A stretch of DNA of 24,058 nt from an uncultured Ruminococcus sp. GTDB taxonomy: Bacteria > Bacillota > Clostridia > Oscillospirales > Ruminococcaceae. Where the stretch lies: NCBI GenBank assembly GCA_910577575.1, contig CAJTOG010000022.1, positions 1 to 24,058 on the forward strand, in the 5' to 3' direction. Positions 15,571 to 23,769 of this stretch are shown piece after piece (position 1 is the stretch's first letter; every line of letters begins with the position of its first letter). The notes below the pieces were generated by a model, which did not search any database, was not told the origin of the DNA, and was given only the letters and a program-made list of their open reading frames with translations. The position numbers and the translations under genes are program-made.

Positions 15571-17349
15571 TCAAAACGTCATAACATCATATCCGTTATG
15601 ATTCAGAATATATGCAAGAGTATTGATAATCGGGCGAAAAGCTCCGTTTCTTGCATATTTCTTGGCATTAATTATAAGCTTGTCATAAAGAGAAAGTACA
15701 GTTGTATCAATCATATCCCTTGAAATTTCATCACATATATCACCAAAATAAAACACAATGTTATTTTTCAGATGATACATAATCATATCTTCCAACAGAT
15801 TCGGATTTTCTGTTATATACCGTTTTTCATTTTTCATCAGTATACTGAAAGCTGATTTATTCGGATATTTACTCATAACAGCCTTACAAAAGTCAATCAT
15901 AAGTTTATATATTCTGTCCTTGTCATTTTCCGACGCTGAACCAAGAATAATATGAAGTGCTGTACAAGAATCTCCGGCACATGAACGTTTAATCTTTTCT
16001 TCCTCATCATGCTTTTTTGACGGAAACAGTTTCTTTGTCTTTTCAAGATAGGACGTATCAGCAAGAAATTCAAGAATGTCATAAATTCTGTCTTTATCAA
16101 GCGTATTTTTTCCATCCATATAACATTGATTTACACCGTCATATTTTATATTCATAAATCGTCTGATAAAAAAGCTACGGTGTTTATTTGCAATTTCAGG
16201 CAAATCAGAAATTTTCACTCCCCTGTCTTCAAATGCATTAAAAATAAAATATGCCGCACCAAAGTATTCTGGATTTCTTCTGTAAAGATTTTCAATCAAA
16301 ATACGGAATTTTTCATCTTTATTTCCCGCAAGATTTTCTGTAAGTATTGCCAAAACCCAAAACATTCTTATCAATCCTCTGTCCTGATTTGACAGATAAA
16401 AAAGAACATCTTCTGCTTCCGGCTTATTTGCCAGCATTTCTATTGCTAAATCATAGTCGTATCCGTTGTACTCCGTTTTTTTACTGTCAAAGTTATTGAA
16501 TGATTTTTCTGCGTATTCTATAGCAAAATCAACAGCAATTTTGTTTCTTGATACTGCAATAAGTTCAACGTTTTTCTTTGCAAATTTACCGGAAGTTACT
16601 TTTTTAAGTATCGTCTCAGCCCCGGAAGTATCAAGCTTTACGAGTGCAAGGGCTGCTGAATCCTTTACTTTTCCTTTGCTTGTTTTATAAATTTCAAAAA
16701 TTCTTTCGGAGTTTGATTTGTCATATGCAAGATTGCTGACCGCCGCACTTCTTACTGCTGTCGGATTTTCCTCGTTTTCTGCAAGTGATATATACCAGCC
16801 GTTTTCATCAGCACCTGCCAAATCCCCGACGTATTCAACGATATTTCCTTTTTCTTTCGAATTATCAAGGTCAACTCTTTCCTTGAGAACCGCAACCAAA
16901 TCCCTGCCAAAGAAATTTATAACAGATTTCTTTAAGTCATCAGGTGTATTTGATTTCAGGGAATTAAGATACCAGTTTATAATTCTCGGGTCTCTTGATT
17001 CAATTTTTCCGTTCAGATTAGATAATAAAGAATATCTCATATCAGACGGTTTACAGCTTTTTACACCTTCCTTTTCAGAAGTCATACTGTTGTCTTTAAA
17101 GCTACCCTGAGTTACAGCGAGAGCATCACAAAGAGCTATACAATCAGCAAGAACAGGTGCGGGCATTTCGCTTGTTAAAAGCTCACTGCACATATTGTAA
17201 AGTCTGGCAAAAACCTTATTAGCCTTTGAAAGCGGTTCAAATGATTCAACAGCACGTTTAAGCCTGAAATCCTCATTTATTACTGAACATCCGGCTATTG
17301 CAGTTGAATAAAGCCTGTCCCTGAGCTGATAGAAAAGTGATATATCCAT
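15571..17349 (-). CDS. Unrecognised alpha-solenoid (HEAT-like) protein of the MoxR/VWA operon
   Basis: 592 residues, almost entirely predicted helix, with no signal peptide, membrane span or catalytic motif that I can recognise. Residues about 185-250 (EENPTAVRSAAVSNLAYD, then KVKDSAALALVKLD) look like HEAT repeats, and similar helix pairs appear to run through most of the chain, so it is probably a solenoid scaffold. A conserved-looking charged loop, SKKHDEEEKIKRSCAG, precedes the C-terminal third. The start has an ideal AAGGAGG site 7 bases upstream and lies 12 bases after the SWIM gene. In other genomes HEAT-type or MolR-like proteins accompany YehL-type clusters, so it may substitute for these; the match is by position and fold, not by sequence. 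Its partner and function are unknown. Confidence 0.72.
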   Translation of the reverse strand: MDISLFYQLRDRLYSTAIAGCSVINEDFRLKRAVESFEPLSKANKVFARLYNMCSELLTSEMPAPVLADCIALCDALAVTQGSFKDNSMTSEKEGVKSCKPSDMRYSLLSNLNGKIESRDPRIINWYLNSLKSNTPDDLKKSVINFFGRDLVAVLKERVDLDNSKEKGNIVEYVGDLAGADENGWYISLAENEENPTAVRSAAVSNLAYDKSNSERIFEIYKTSKGKVKDSAALALVKLDTSGAETILKKVTSGKFAKKNVELIAVSRNKIAVDFAIEYAEKSFNNFDSKKTEYNGYDYDLAIEMLANKPEAEDVLFYLSNQDRGLIRMFWVLAILTENLAGNKDEKFRILIENLYRRNPEYFGAAYFIFNAFEDRGVKISDLPEIANKHRSFFIRRFMNIKYDGVNQCYMDGKNTLDKDRIYDILEFLADTSYLEKTKKLFPSKKHDEEEKIKRSCAGDSCTALHIILGSASENDKDRIYKLMIDFCKAVMSKYPNKSAFSILMKNEKRYITENPNLLEDMIMYHLKNNIVFYFGDICDEISRDMIDTTVLSLYDKLIINAKKYARNGAFRPIINTLAYILNHNGYDVMTF

Positions 17350-17361
17350 TTTTATGCCTCC

Positions 17362-18792
17362 TTAGCAAAGTCTGATTATTTTATCTGATGCAACTATAGC
17401 AAGCGGACAGAGATAAATTCTTCTGTCGGATTCAGAATAGAAAATTTCTCCCAGAACCGCACAGTTTCCGCAGTTATACTTATCACAGCCAAGTATTTTA
17501 AGAACATCAGTAACATCCGGATAATTTTCATTTGATTTAAGTGATATTGTTTCATCTCCAAGTTTTAAAACTCCGTGACCGTCTTCTGCAAATTCAATTC
17601 TGTCATATTTTAAGAGTATTGCTGCACACGGATTTGAAAGTGTATTTTTAAGTTCATTCTTAGCTTTTTTAACTGCATCGGAAAGTGAAGTTTCTGCAAA
17701 AGATATGACTTTTTCAAAGTCTTCCTGCTCCACATTTCTTATATTTGCCGATTCCCAGCGTACACGTCTGTTAAGTCCCCCAGGATATCGACATAGTTCA
17801 GGAATAGTATAAACTCCGAAAAATGAATCTTCCTGCTTTATAAATTTTTCAGCCCTGAACGGACGCTTATTTTCTGTTCTGCATATTTCACCGTCTGACA
17901 AGTCAATCCAATAAGCAGTATCAGTATATCTCTTATGTATATCATCAGTCAAAACAGTAAATGAAAGCTGAAGTATTTCAGAATTTTGTTTATAGAGTCC
18001 GATTTCTTTAAGCTGGGTAAGTTTCCAGACATTTCCCATTTCCTCGTATAAAATATTGTCCTCCGGCATAACTTGACCGCTCTCAAGTTTCCGGTCAATA
18101 TAATCCATACTTTTTCTGACTGCTGATGAAAGCCGTACGCATAATCTGATTAACTCGCCTGACTGTTTATCGTCCGGAGACTCTGAAAACTGCTGAGCAA
18201 GTGATATTATTTCAAACATTATAGCCTGCGGTTCAGTAAGATAATAGTCTCCCATCTGTTTTGCAAGAGTTTGATACTGTCTGCATGAAGCATTATTGAC
18301 AGATGAAACTCCTCTTGAAAGAATATCATTTACAAAATTTTCGGCAAGCTCCAGTCCTTCACGCTGCTTTTTCAATTTTTTGATAACTGCTGATTTATTG
18401 ACCTTTTTTGGCTTGACCGCTCCGCTCTCGGCTTTCTGTTCCCTGTCTGCAATCTTTGCACGTTTTCTCTCTATATCCTCAGGCACTTCACCAATCTCAA
18501 AATTCTTTCCTGAAATCCAGTCCAGCATAAGCGCAAGACTATGCTTGCACGGAAACTGTCTGCTCGGACATGAACAACGAAATACCGGAGTTTCGCCCAT
18601 AAAATCAACCGAAGTATAATACGGATTCTTTCCGCTTCCCTTGTATTCACCGTAAATAAGTATATTGTCTGCTGTTTTTTTCAGACTGTAAAAACCGTTT
18701 GTGCGTGAAATTTTCCTTGCATTTGATATTGCTGAATCATTTGGGGCAAGCTGTATAACAAGTTCTTCATTTATATTTTTTATATCTTCCAC
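17362..18792 (-). CDS. SWIM zinc-finger protein (YehQ-like), first gene of the five-gene operon
   Basis: About 476 residues. The SWIM finger CSCPSRQFPCKH (CxC-x6-CxH; Cys73, Cys75, Cys82, His84) should bind zinc and mediate nucleic-acid or protein contacts. A Lys/Arg-rich helical segment follows (about 110-150). The C terminus has a second Cys group, C-x4-C-x2-C-x17-C (436-462), possibly another metal site. The frame is open to a TTG at 18816, but that codon lacks a ribosome binding site. GTG 18792 is preferred because GGAAAGGA precedes it. By gene neighbourhood it corresponds to E. coli YehQ. Whether it touches DNA or RNA is unknown; in this operon it may instead recognise the client of the MoxR-VWA machine. 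Confidence 0.85.
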   Translation of the reverse strand: MEDIKNINEELVIQLAPNDSAISNARKISRTNGFYSLKKTADNILIYGEYKGSGKNPYYTSVDFMGETPVFRCSCPSRQFPCKHSLALMLDWISGKNFEIGEVPEDIERKRAKIADREQKAESGAVKPKKVNKSAVIKKLKKQREGLELAENFVNDILSRGVSSVNNASCRQYQTLAKQMGDYYLTEPQAIMFEIISLAQQFSESPDDKQSGELIRLCVRLSSAVRKSMDYIDRKLESGQVMPEDNILYEEMGNVWKLTQLKEIGLYKQNSEILQLSFTVLTDDIHKRYTDTAYWIDLSDGEICRTENKRPFRAEKFIKQEDSFFGVYTIPELCRYPGGLNRRVRWESANIRNVEQEDFEKVISFAETSLSDAVKKAKNELKNTLSNPCAAILLKYDRIEFAEDGHGVLKLGDETISLKSNENYPDVTDVLKILGCDKYNCGNCAVLGEIFYSESDRRIYLCPLAIVASDKIIRLC

Positions 18793-18836
18793 TTTTGATA
18801 ATTCCTTTCCTGACAAAGAATTTTTTTGCTGATTCT

Positions 18837-18865
18837 ATTTTATCATATGTCAGTTTTCAAGTCAA
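18837..18865 (-). promoter_or_regulatory. Promoter of the SWIM/solenoid/MoxR/DUF5682/VWA operon
   Basis: Minus strand: -35 TTGACT (18865-18860), 17 bases, -10 TAAAAT (18842-18837) with an extended TGA. Predicted start near 18830, leader about 38 bases. No operator-like palindrome is evident, so the operon appears to be read by the housekeeping sigma factor, possibly constitutively. Confidence 0.75.
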
Positions 18866-18931
18866 TACGCACAAACATTCTTTTTTAATTTTTCTGATTT
18901 TTTATACAGCAGTTTTTTGGAAAATCCGCTA

Positions 18932-18960
18932 TTGACAAATTAAAAAAAGTATAGTATAAT
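18932..18960 (+). promoter_or_regulatory. Consensus promoter of greA-lysS operon
   Basis: -35 TTGACA (18932-18937), 17 bases, -10 TATAAT (18955-18960): a perfect consensus, as expected for strongly expressed housekeeping genes. It is followed by a leader of about 32 bases that ends in AAGGAG before greA. It is divergent from the five-gene operon promoter, about 67 bases away. Confidence 0.92.
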
Positions 18961-18998
18961 AGGTGATATGCTAAATTTTTTTCAAGGAGTTGTTTTCT

Positions 18999-19466
18999 AT
19001 GGGTAAGCAGATGTCACGTACAAGTTATGAAAAACTTGTTGCAGAACTTGACGACCTTAAAATCAATAAACGTAAGGAAGTTTCCGAACGTCTTAAAGTT
19101 GCACGTTCTTACGGAGACCTTTCCGAAAATGCTGAATACGATGAAGCCAAAAACGAACAGGCCATACTTGAAGCAAAAATAACAGAACTTCAGTATACTG
19201 TAGACAATGCAGAAATTATTGAGGATTCAAATATTTCTGTTGATGAAATCGGCATGGGTTCTGTTATTAAAATAAAAAAAGTCGGAACTGAAAAAATCCA
19301 GACTTTTACTATTGTTGATACTAATCATGTAAATGTTAAAAACGGTGAAATTTCTGACGAATCACCTATTGGCAAAGCTGCCATGAAAAAGAAAGTCGGA
19401 GATACATTCATTGTTGATGCTCCTGTTGGCGAGCTGAATTTTGAGGTAATTGAAATCTCTAAATAA
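18999..19466 (+). CDS. greA: Transcription elongation factor GreA
   Basis: 156 residues, standard length. GreA enters the RNA polymerase secondary channel and stimulates cleavage of backtracked transcripts. The N-terminal coiled coil (about 5-75) ends in the signature GDLSENAEYDEAKNEQ with the catalytic acidic pair Asp40 and Glu43 at its tip. The C-terminal FKBP-like domain includes SPIGKAAMKKKVGD. ATG 18999 follows AAGGAG by 9 bases; a TTG three codons upstream is rejected. It is first in an operon with lysS, 21 bases downstream, a common pairing in Firmicutes. Confidence 0.97.
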   Translation: MGKQMSRTSYEKLVAELDDLKINKRKEVSERLKVARSYGDLSENAEYDEAKNEQAILEAKITELQYTVDNAEIIEDSNISVDEIGMGSVIKIKKVGTEKIQTFTIVDTNHVNVKNGEISDESPIGKAAMKKKVGDTFIVDAPVGELNFEVIEISK

Positions 19467-19487
19467 TTTTCCGAAAGGATGATATAA

Positions 19488-21095
19488 ATGAGCGAAAATA
19501 CAAATACTCCTGTTCAGTCCGAAGAACAGGATATAAATATATTAAAAAAGGACCGTCTTGATAAGCTTGCCTCTCTCCGCGAGGGAGGTTTTGACCCTTT
19601 TCAGACCACCAAGTATAATGTTACAGACACTGCTACTGCTTTAAAGGCAGATTATGAAAAAAAGGAATCTGAAATTATTGCTGCGGCAGACGGTGATGAA
19701 GAAAAAGTAAACGCAGGACTTGAGGAACTCAAAACCAATATAATCAGCATTGCGGGACGTATTATGAGCTGGAGAGATATGGGCAAGGCTAACTTCATTG
19801 ACGTACGTGACGCTACCGACCGCATTCAGGTATATGTGCGTTCAAATGATGTCGGTGCTGATTTATTCAAGGAATTCAAGAAAAAATGGGATATAGGCGA
19901 TATTATCGGAGTTGAGGGCTTCGTATTCAGAACAAAAAAGGGCGAAATTTCTATTCATGCACATAAAATCCAGCTCCTTTCAAAGTCTCTGCTTCCGCTT
20001 CCTGAAAAATGGCACGGTCTCAAAGACCAGGATACAAGATACAGACAACGTTATGTTGACCTTATTGTAAATCCAGAAGTCAAGGATACTTTTGTAAAAA
20101 GAAGTCAGATTATACGTGAAGTAAGAAATTACCTTGACAATCTCGGATACACAGAAGTTGATACTCCTGTTCTTCATACCCTTGAAATCGGAGCTTCCGC
20201 ACGTCCGTTCATAACTCACCACAATACGCTTGATATGGAAATGTATCTGCGTATAGAAACAGAACTTTACTTGAAGCGTCTTATTGTTGGCGGATTTGAT
20301 AAAGTCTACGAAGTAGGCCGTATTTTCAGAAATGAAGGTATGGATACTTCCCATAACCCCGAATTTACTTCTGTCGAAATGTATCAGGCTTATACTGACT
20401 ATATAGGAATGATGGACTTAATCGAAAATATGTACAGAACTATCGCAGAAAAAGTATGCGGTACTTCCAAAATTATTTATCAGGGTGTGGAAATTGACCT
20501 CGGCAAACCGTGGGAACGTCTTACAATGGCTGAATCAGTAAAGAAATATGCCGGCGTTGACTATAACGACTGGATTGATGATGCAGATGCACGTGCATGT
20601 GCAAAGGAAAAGGGCGTTGAAGTTGAAGAAGGCGAAAATGCTACAAAGGGTCATGTACTAATTGCATTCTTTGATGCATTCGTTGAAGATAAACTTGTAC
20701 AGCCTACTATCATTTACGATTACCCTGTTGAAAATTCTCCACTGGCAAAAAGAAAGCCTTCCGACCCGGCATTTACCGAACGTTTTGAATATTTTATATA
20801 CTGTCGTGAAATGGGCAATGCATTCTCCGAACTCAATGACCCAATCGACCAGAAAGAAAGATTTGTAAAGCAGGTTGAGGCTAAACGTGCACAGGGTGCA
20901 AATGCCGAAGTTGACGAAGATTTTGTTACTTCTCTCGAATATGGTATGCCACCGACAGGCGGTCTCGGATTCGGTCTTGACAGACTCGTTATGCTTCTTA
21001 CTGACAGTGCATCAATCAGAGATGTACTCTTATTCCCTACCATGAAACCGATTCCTGCAAACAGCGGTCGTCCTACAAAGGAAAATGAGGAATAA
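19488..21095 (+). CDS. lysS: Lysyl-tRNA synthetase, class II
   Basis: 535 residues. It charges tRNA-Lys. The N-terminal OB-fold anticodon-binding domain (about 85-165) precedes the class II catalytic core: RYRQRYVDL (184-192), ASARPFITHHNTLDMEMYLRIETELYLKRL (split here as family blocks 237-265), motif 2 FRNEGMDTSHNPEFT (280-294) and motif 3 GGLGFGLDRL (491-500). An acidic insertion of roughly 15-20 residues, compared with E. coli LysS, lies before the OB fold (about 58-80). ATG 19488 follows GAAAGGATGA. The gene lies between greA and a membrane protein gene, 6 bases from the latter. Confidence 0.97.
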   Translation: MSENTNTPVQSEEQDINILKKDRLDKLASLREGGFDPFQTTKYNVTDTATALKADYEKKESEIIAAADGDEEKVNAGLEELKTNIISIAGRIMSWRDMGKANFIDVRDATDRIQVYVRSNDVGADLFKEFKKKWDIGDIIGVEGFVFRTKKGEISIHAHKIQLLSKSLLPLPEKWHGLKDQDTRYRQRYVDLIVNPEVKDTFVKRSQIIREVRNYLDNLGYTEVDTPVLHTLEIGASARPFITHHNTLDMEMYLRIETELYLKRLIVGGFDKVYEVGRIFRNEGMDTSHNPEFTSVEMYQAYTDYIGMMDLIENMYRTIAEKVCGTSKIIYQGVEIDLGKPWERLTMAESVKKYAGVDYNDWIDDADARACAKEKGVEVEEGENATKGHVLIAFFDAFVEDKLVQPTIIYDYPVENSPLAKRKPSDPAFTERFEYFIYCREMGNAFSELNDPIDQKERFVKQVEAKRAQGANAEVDEDFVTSLEYGMPPTGGLGFGLDRLVMLLTDSASIRDVLLFPTMKPIPANSGRPTKENEE

Positions 21096-21101
21096 TTTTT
21101 A

Positions 21102-22013
21102 ATGAACGATAAAGAAAAAAACCAGAAATCTGTTCCTGATGATGACAGAGTCCACATAACTAAAAGTATATTTGAAACTCAAAAAGAAATACGTAAAAAG
21201 TCTGATGAAGAAGAACGGCTTAAACAGGCAGAACGTGAATGTATTATTGACAAACAGAAGCGTAAAGCTCAGGAAGCTCACGATAAACGCCTTGAAGCCG
21301 AACGTCTTGAACTTCTCCGTCTAAAACAGGGTATTATCAAAGAAAGTGCAACTATTCATGAAGAACATGAAGAAAAAATAAAACTTACTTTCTGGCAGAA
21401 AATAGTTAATTTCTTCTACCACAACAAATGGTGGCTCGGAATCGGTACAGTGTTTGCAGTTATTGCAGTTGTACTATTCATCAATCTTTTCAACAAGCCT
21501 CATCCCGATATGATTGTACTTGTAATTGGCGAAAGCTATGCAATAAGTCAGGAATCAAGTCTTGATGAATATATTGCCTCATTTGCTGATGACTACAACG
21601 GTAACGGAGAAAAACTTGTTTCTGTTTATTATATTCCATATACAGGCATTGAAACAAAAGACTATGCAAACAGTGTACACACCAAACTGACAGCTGAACT
21701 TCAATCAGCTCATGGTGTTATCCTGATTGGAAACAAATTGACTGAAGACGTTCTTTTTGATGACGCTCTTACTGATTTGTCTGAAATTTATCCTGATAAC
21801 AAATATGTCCAAAATGATAAATTTATGCTGAGTGAGACAGATTTTGCTGAAAAAATCGGACTGGAGAAAAATCGGATTTCAGATGACTGGTTTATTTCAA
21901 TACGTGAACCCCGAAACCTTGCATATACTGAACTTGATGAAATGCAAGAAATTTATGACAGGGACTTTGCGGTATTTGATGCAATTATAAAAGATTTAAC
22001 AGAAACGGAGTGA
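21102..22013 (+). CDS. Coiled-coil single-pass membrane protein of unknown function
   Basis: 303 residues with no recognised family. The first 95 residues are highly charged, rich in Glu, Lys, Arg and Gln, and should form a cytoplasmic coiled coil. A Trp-rich boundary and one membrane helix follow at about 110-129 (WWLGIGTVFAVIAVVLFINL). The remaining 170 residues should be outside the cell, with an alternating beta/alpha pattern. No lipobox or signal-peptidase site is seen. The start follows GAGG within the last codons of lysS, 6 bases after its stop, and nadE begins 4 bases after this stop, so it is embedded in a housekeeping operon. That context suggests a conserved envelope function but does not reveal it. 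Confidence 0.85.
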   Translation: MNDKEKNQKSVPDDDRVHITKSIFETQKEIRKKSDEEERLKQAERECIIDKQKRKAQEAHDKRLEAERLELLRLKQGIIKESATIHEEHEEKIKLTFWQKIVNFFYHNKWWLGIGTVFAVIAVVLFINLFNKPHPDMIVLVIGESYAISQESSLDEYIASFADDYNGNGEKLVSVYYIPYTGIETKDYANSVHTKLTAELQSAHGVILIGNKLTEDVLFDDALTDLSEIYPDNKYVQNDKFMLSETDFAEKIGLEKNRISDDWFISIREPRNLAYTELDEMQEIYDRDFAVFDAIIKDLTETE

Positions 22014-22017
22014 TATT

Positions 22018-22776
22018 GTGAAATATAATTTTGATGTTGAAAAAATTACTTCTGATTTAATAAACTGGGTCAGAACATATTTTGAAAAAACCGCTTCTCC
22101 TGAAACCAAAGCTGTTCTCGGAATTTCAGGCGGTAAGGACAGCTCCGTAGCTGCGGCTGTATGCGTTGAAGCTCTCGGCAAGGACAGAGTTATAGGAGTT
22201 CTCATGCCAAAAGGTGAACAGTCTGATATTGATTGCAGTCAGCTTCTTGTAAATACTCTCGGTATTCAGAATTATACTGTAAATATCGGAGAAACTGTAA
22301 ATGCCTTAACGAATGAGCTTGAAAAACATATCACTCTCACAAATCAGGCTGTTATCAATACTCCCGCAAGAATCCGTATGACCACTGTTTATGCCGTTGC
22401 TGCTTGCATCGGCGGACGGGTTGTGAATACCTGCAATCTTTCTGAAGACTGGGTGGGATATTCTACTAAGTTCGGCGATTCAGCCGGTGACTTTTCCCCT
22501 CTTTCAACCCTTACTGTAACAGAAATCTTACAGATTGGCGACTATCTCGGATTGCCGTATCAGCTTGTCCACAAAATACCGATTGACGGACTTTGCGGTA
22601 AGACTGACGAAGAAAATCTTGGTTTTACTTATGCAGAGCTTGACCGCTATATTCGTGGAATCAACGACCTTTCTGACAATCCCGAGCTTAAAAAGAAAAT
22701 TGACAGAATGCACAGAAATAATCTTCATAAACTGGAGCTTATGCCAAAATTTGATTCAGATATTTATACTATATAA
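22018..22776 (+). CDS. nadE: NAD+ synthase, ammonia-dependent type
   Basis: 252 residues. It catalyses the last step of NAD+ synthesis, amidating nicotinate adenine dinucleotide with ATP and ammonia. The ATP pyrophosphatase P-loop is GISGGKDSS (Ser37 to Ser43). Later family blocks are NTPARIRMTTVYAVA, CNLSEDWVGYSTKFGDSAGDFSPL and IPIDGLCGKTDEENLGFTYAELD. The N-terminal nitrilase-like glutaminase domain is absent, so free ammonia is the expected nitrogen donor. GTG 22018 follows GGAG by 7 bases. It is the last gene of the greA-lysS unit and is followed immediately by a strong terminator. Confidence 0.95.
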   Translation: MKYNFDVEKITSDLINWVRTYFEKTASPETKAVLGISGGKDSSVAAAVCVEALGKDRVIGVLMPKGEQSDIDCSQLLVNTLGIQNYTVNIGETVNALTNELEKHITLTNQAVINTPARIRMTTVYAVAACIGGRVVNTCNLSEDWVGYSTKFGDSAGDFSPLSTLTVTEILQIGDYLGLPYQLVHKIPIDGLCGKTDEENLGFTYAELDRYIRGINDLSDNPELKKKIDRMHRNNLHKLELMPKFDSDIYTI

Positions 22777-22778
22777 TT

Positions 22779-22810
22779 AAAAAAGCTGACAAAAAATTGT
22801 CAGCTTTTTT
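22779..22810. terminator. Bidirectional intrinsic terminator between nadE and bioB
   Basis: AAAAAAGCTGACAA pairs with TTGTCAGCTTTTTT around AAAA; both strands end the stem in a run of six or more T residues. It starts 3 bases after the nadE stop, and its last base coincides with the first base of the bioB stop codon at 22810. It therefore serves both convergent genes. Confidence 0.92.
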
Positions 22811-23769
22811 TACGTTTCAAAACCAATGCTTTTCAATAATTCAATATCTGAATCAATACCGCTTCCAGAAGTTGTCAGCATATCACCTGTAATTGCAGAA
22901 TTTACACCTGATAAAAAAGCCTGTTTTCCTAAATCATTCATAAGTTTTCTGCCTCCTGCAAGTCTTATATGTGCATTCGGATTTATATACCTGAATATTG
23001 CTACAGTCCGCAAAATATCGTCATAATTTAGAGATTTTGCATTTTCAAGCGGTGTACCCTTAATGGGAATCAGAAAATTTATAGGAATTGAGTCAATTTC
23101 AAGCTCCGAAAGACTCAAAGCCATATCAAGCCTATCTGTCCACGTTTCACCCATACCGATGATTCCCCCTGAACATACAGAAAATCCATTCATTTTTGCA
23201 AGCTTTATACATCTGATTTTATCGTTATATGTATGAGTTGTGCAAATTTCAGGGAAAAATCTCCGTGAAGTCTCAATATTACAATGATATCTGCTGACAC
23301 CTGCCTCTCGGAGTTTTTTAAACTGTTCATCATTCAGCAAACCATTGGATGCACAAAGTTCAATTTTACACTTACTTTTAATATTTTCATATGCTGAAAG
23401 TTCTTTTTCAAAATCAGTTTTGCTCAGTATTCTGCCGGCTGTGACTATTGAAAATCTGTGAACACCCTTTGATTCATTATATTTGCATTCATCAACAATT
23501 TTACTTTCATCCATAAATTCATATGAGTCAATTTCAGTACAGTGATGAACTGACTGTGCACAGAATTTACAGTCTTCAGAACATTTTCCACTTTTTCCGT
23601 TTATAATACTGCATAATTCAAAACCATTTCCGCATAGTGCTGAACGTATTCTGTCTGCCCCTTTACAGAGTCTTGATAAATCAGCAGTAATAAGAAAATC
23701 AAGATTATCCTGCCGATTTAATCTGTCACCATCAATTATTCCGTCAGCTGTTTTTAACACGTCCATCAT
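22810..23769 (-). CDS. bioB: Biotin synthase, variant lacking one [2Fe-2S] ligand
   Basis: 319 residues. Radical SAM enzyme that inserts sulfur into dethiobiotin to form biotin. The SAM cluster motif is CSEDCKFC (Cys63, Cys67, Cys70). Other family blocks are GGIIGMGET, SIPINFLIPIKGTPL, HIRLAGGRK and GDMLTTSG. Compared with E. coli BioB, the auxiliary-cluster ligands Cys128, Cys188 and Arg260 are kept as Cys139, Cys199 and Arg269, but Cys97 is Ser107 (RFSIVTAGR). The YNHNLDTS block reads YHCNIETS, placing a new Cys163 in the active site. This fits the class reported from obligate anaerobes that uses an auxiliary [4Fe-5S] cluster. ATG 23769 follows GAAAGGATGA inside bioY and overlaps that gene by 26 bases, so the two are coupled. 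Confidence 0.93.
   Translation of the reverse strand: MMDVLKTADGIIDGDRLNRQDNLDFLITADLSRLCKGADRIRSALCGNGFELCSIINGKSGKCSEDCKFCAQSVHHCTEIDSYEFMDESKIVDECKYNESKGVHRFSIVTAGRILSKTDFEKELSAYENIKSKCKIELCASNGLLNDEQFKKLREAGVSRYHCNIETSRRFFPEICTTHTYNDKIRCIKLAKMNGFSVCSGGIIGMGETWTDRLDMALSLSELEIDSIPINFLIPIKGTPLENAKSLNYDDILRTVAIFRYINPNAHIRLAGGRKLMNDLGKQAFLSGVNSAITGDMLTTSGSGIDSDIELLKSIGFET

Noticed and set aside
11062..18816. The MoxR/VWA operon as an antiphage defence island
   Set aside because: No nuclease, toxin, integrase or flanking repeats are seen, and neighbours are core genes. Conflict systems with MoxR-VWA exist, so this is rejected only as the leading reading.
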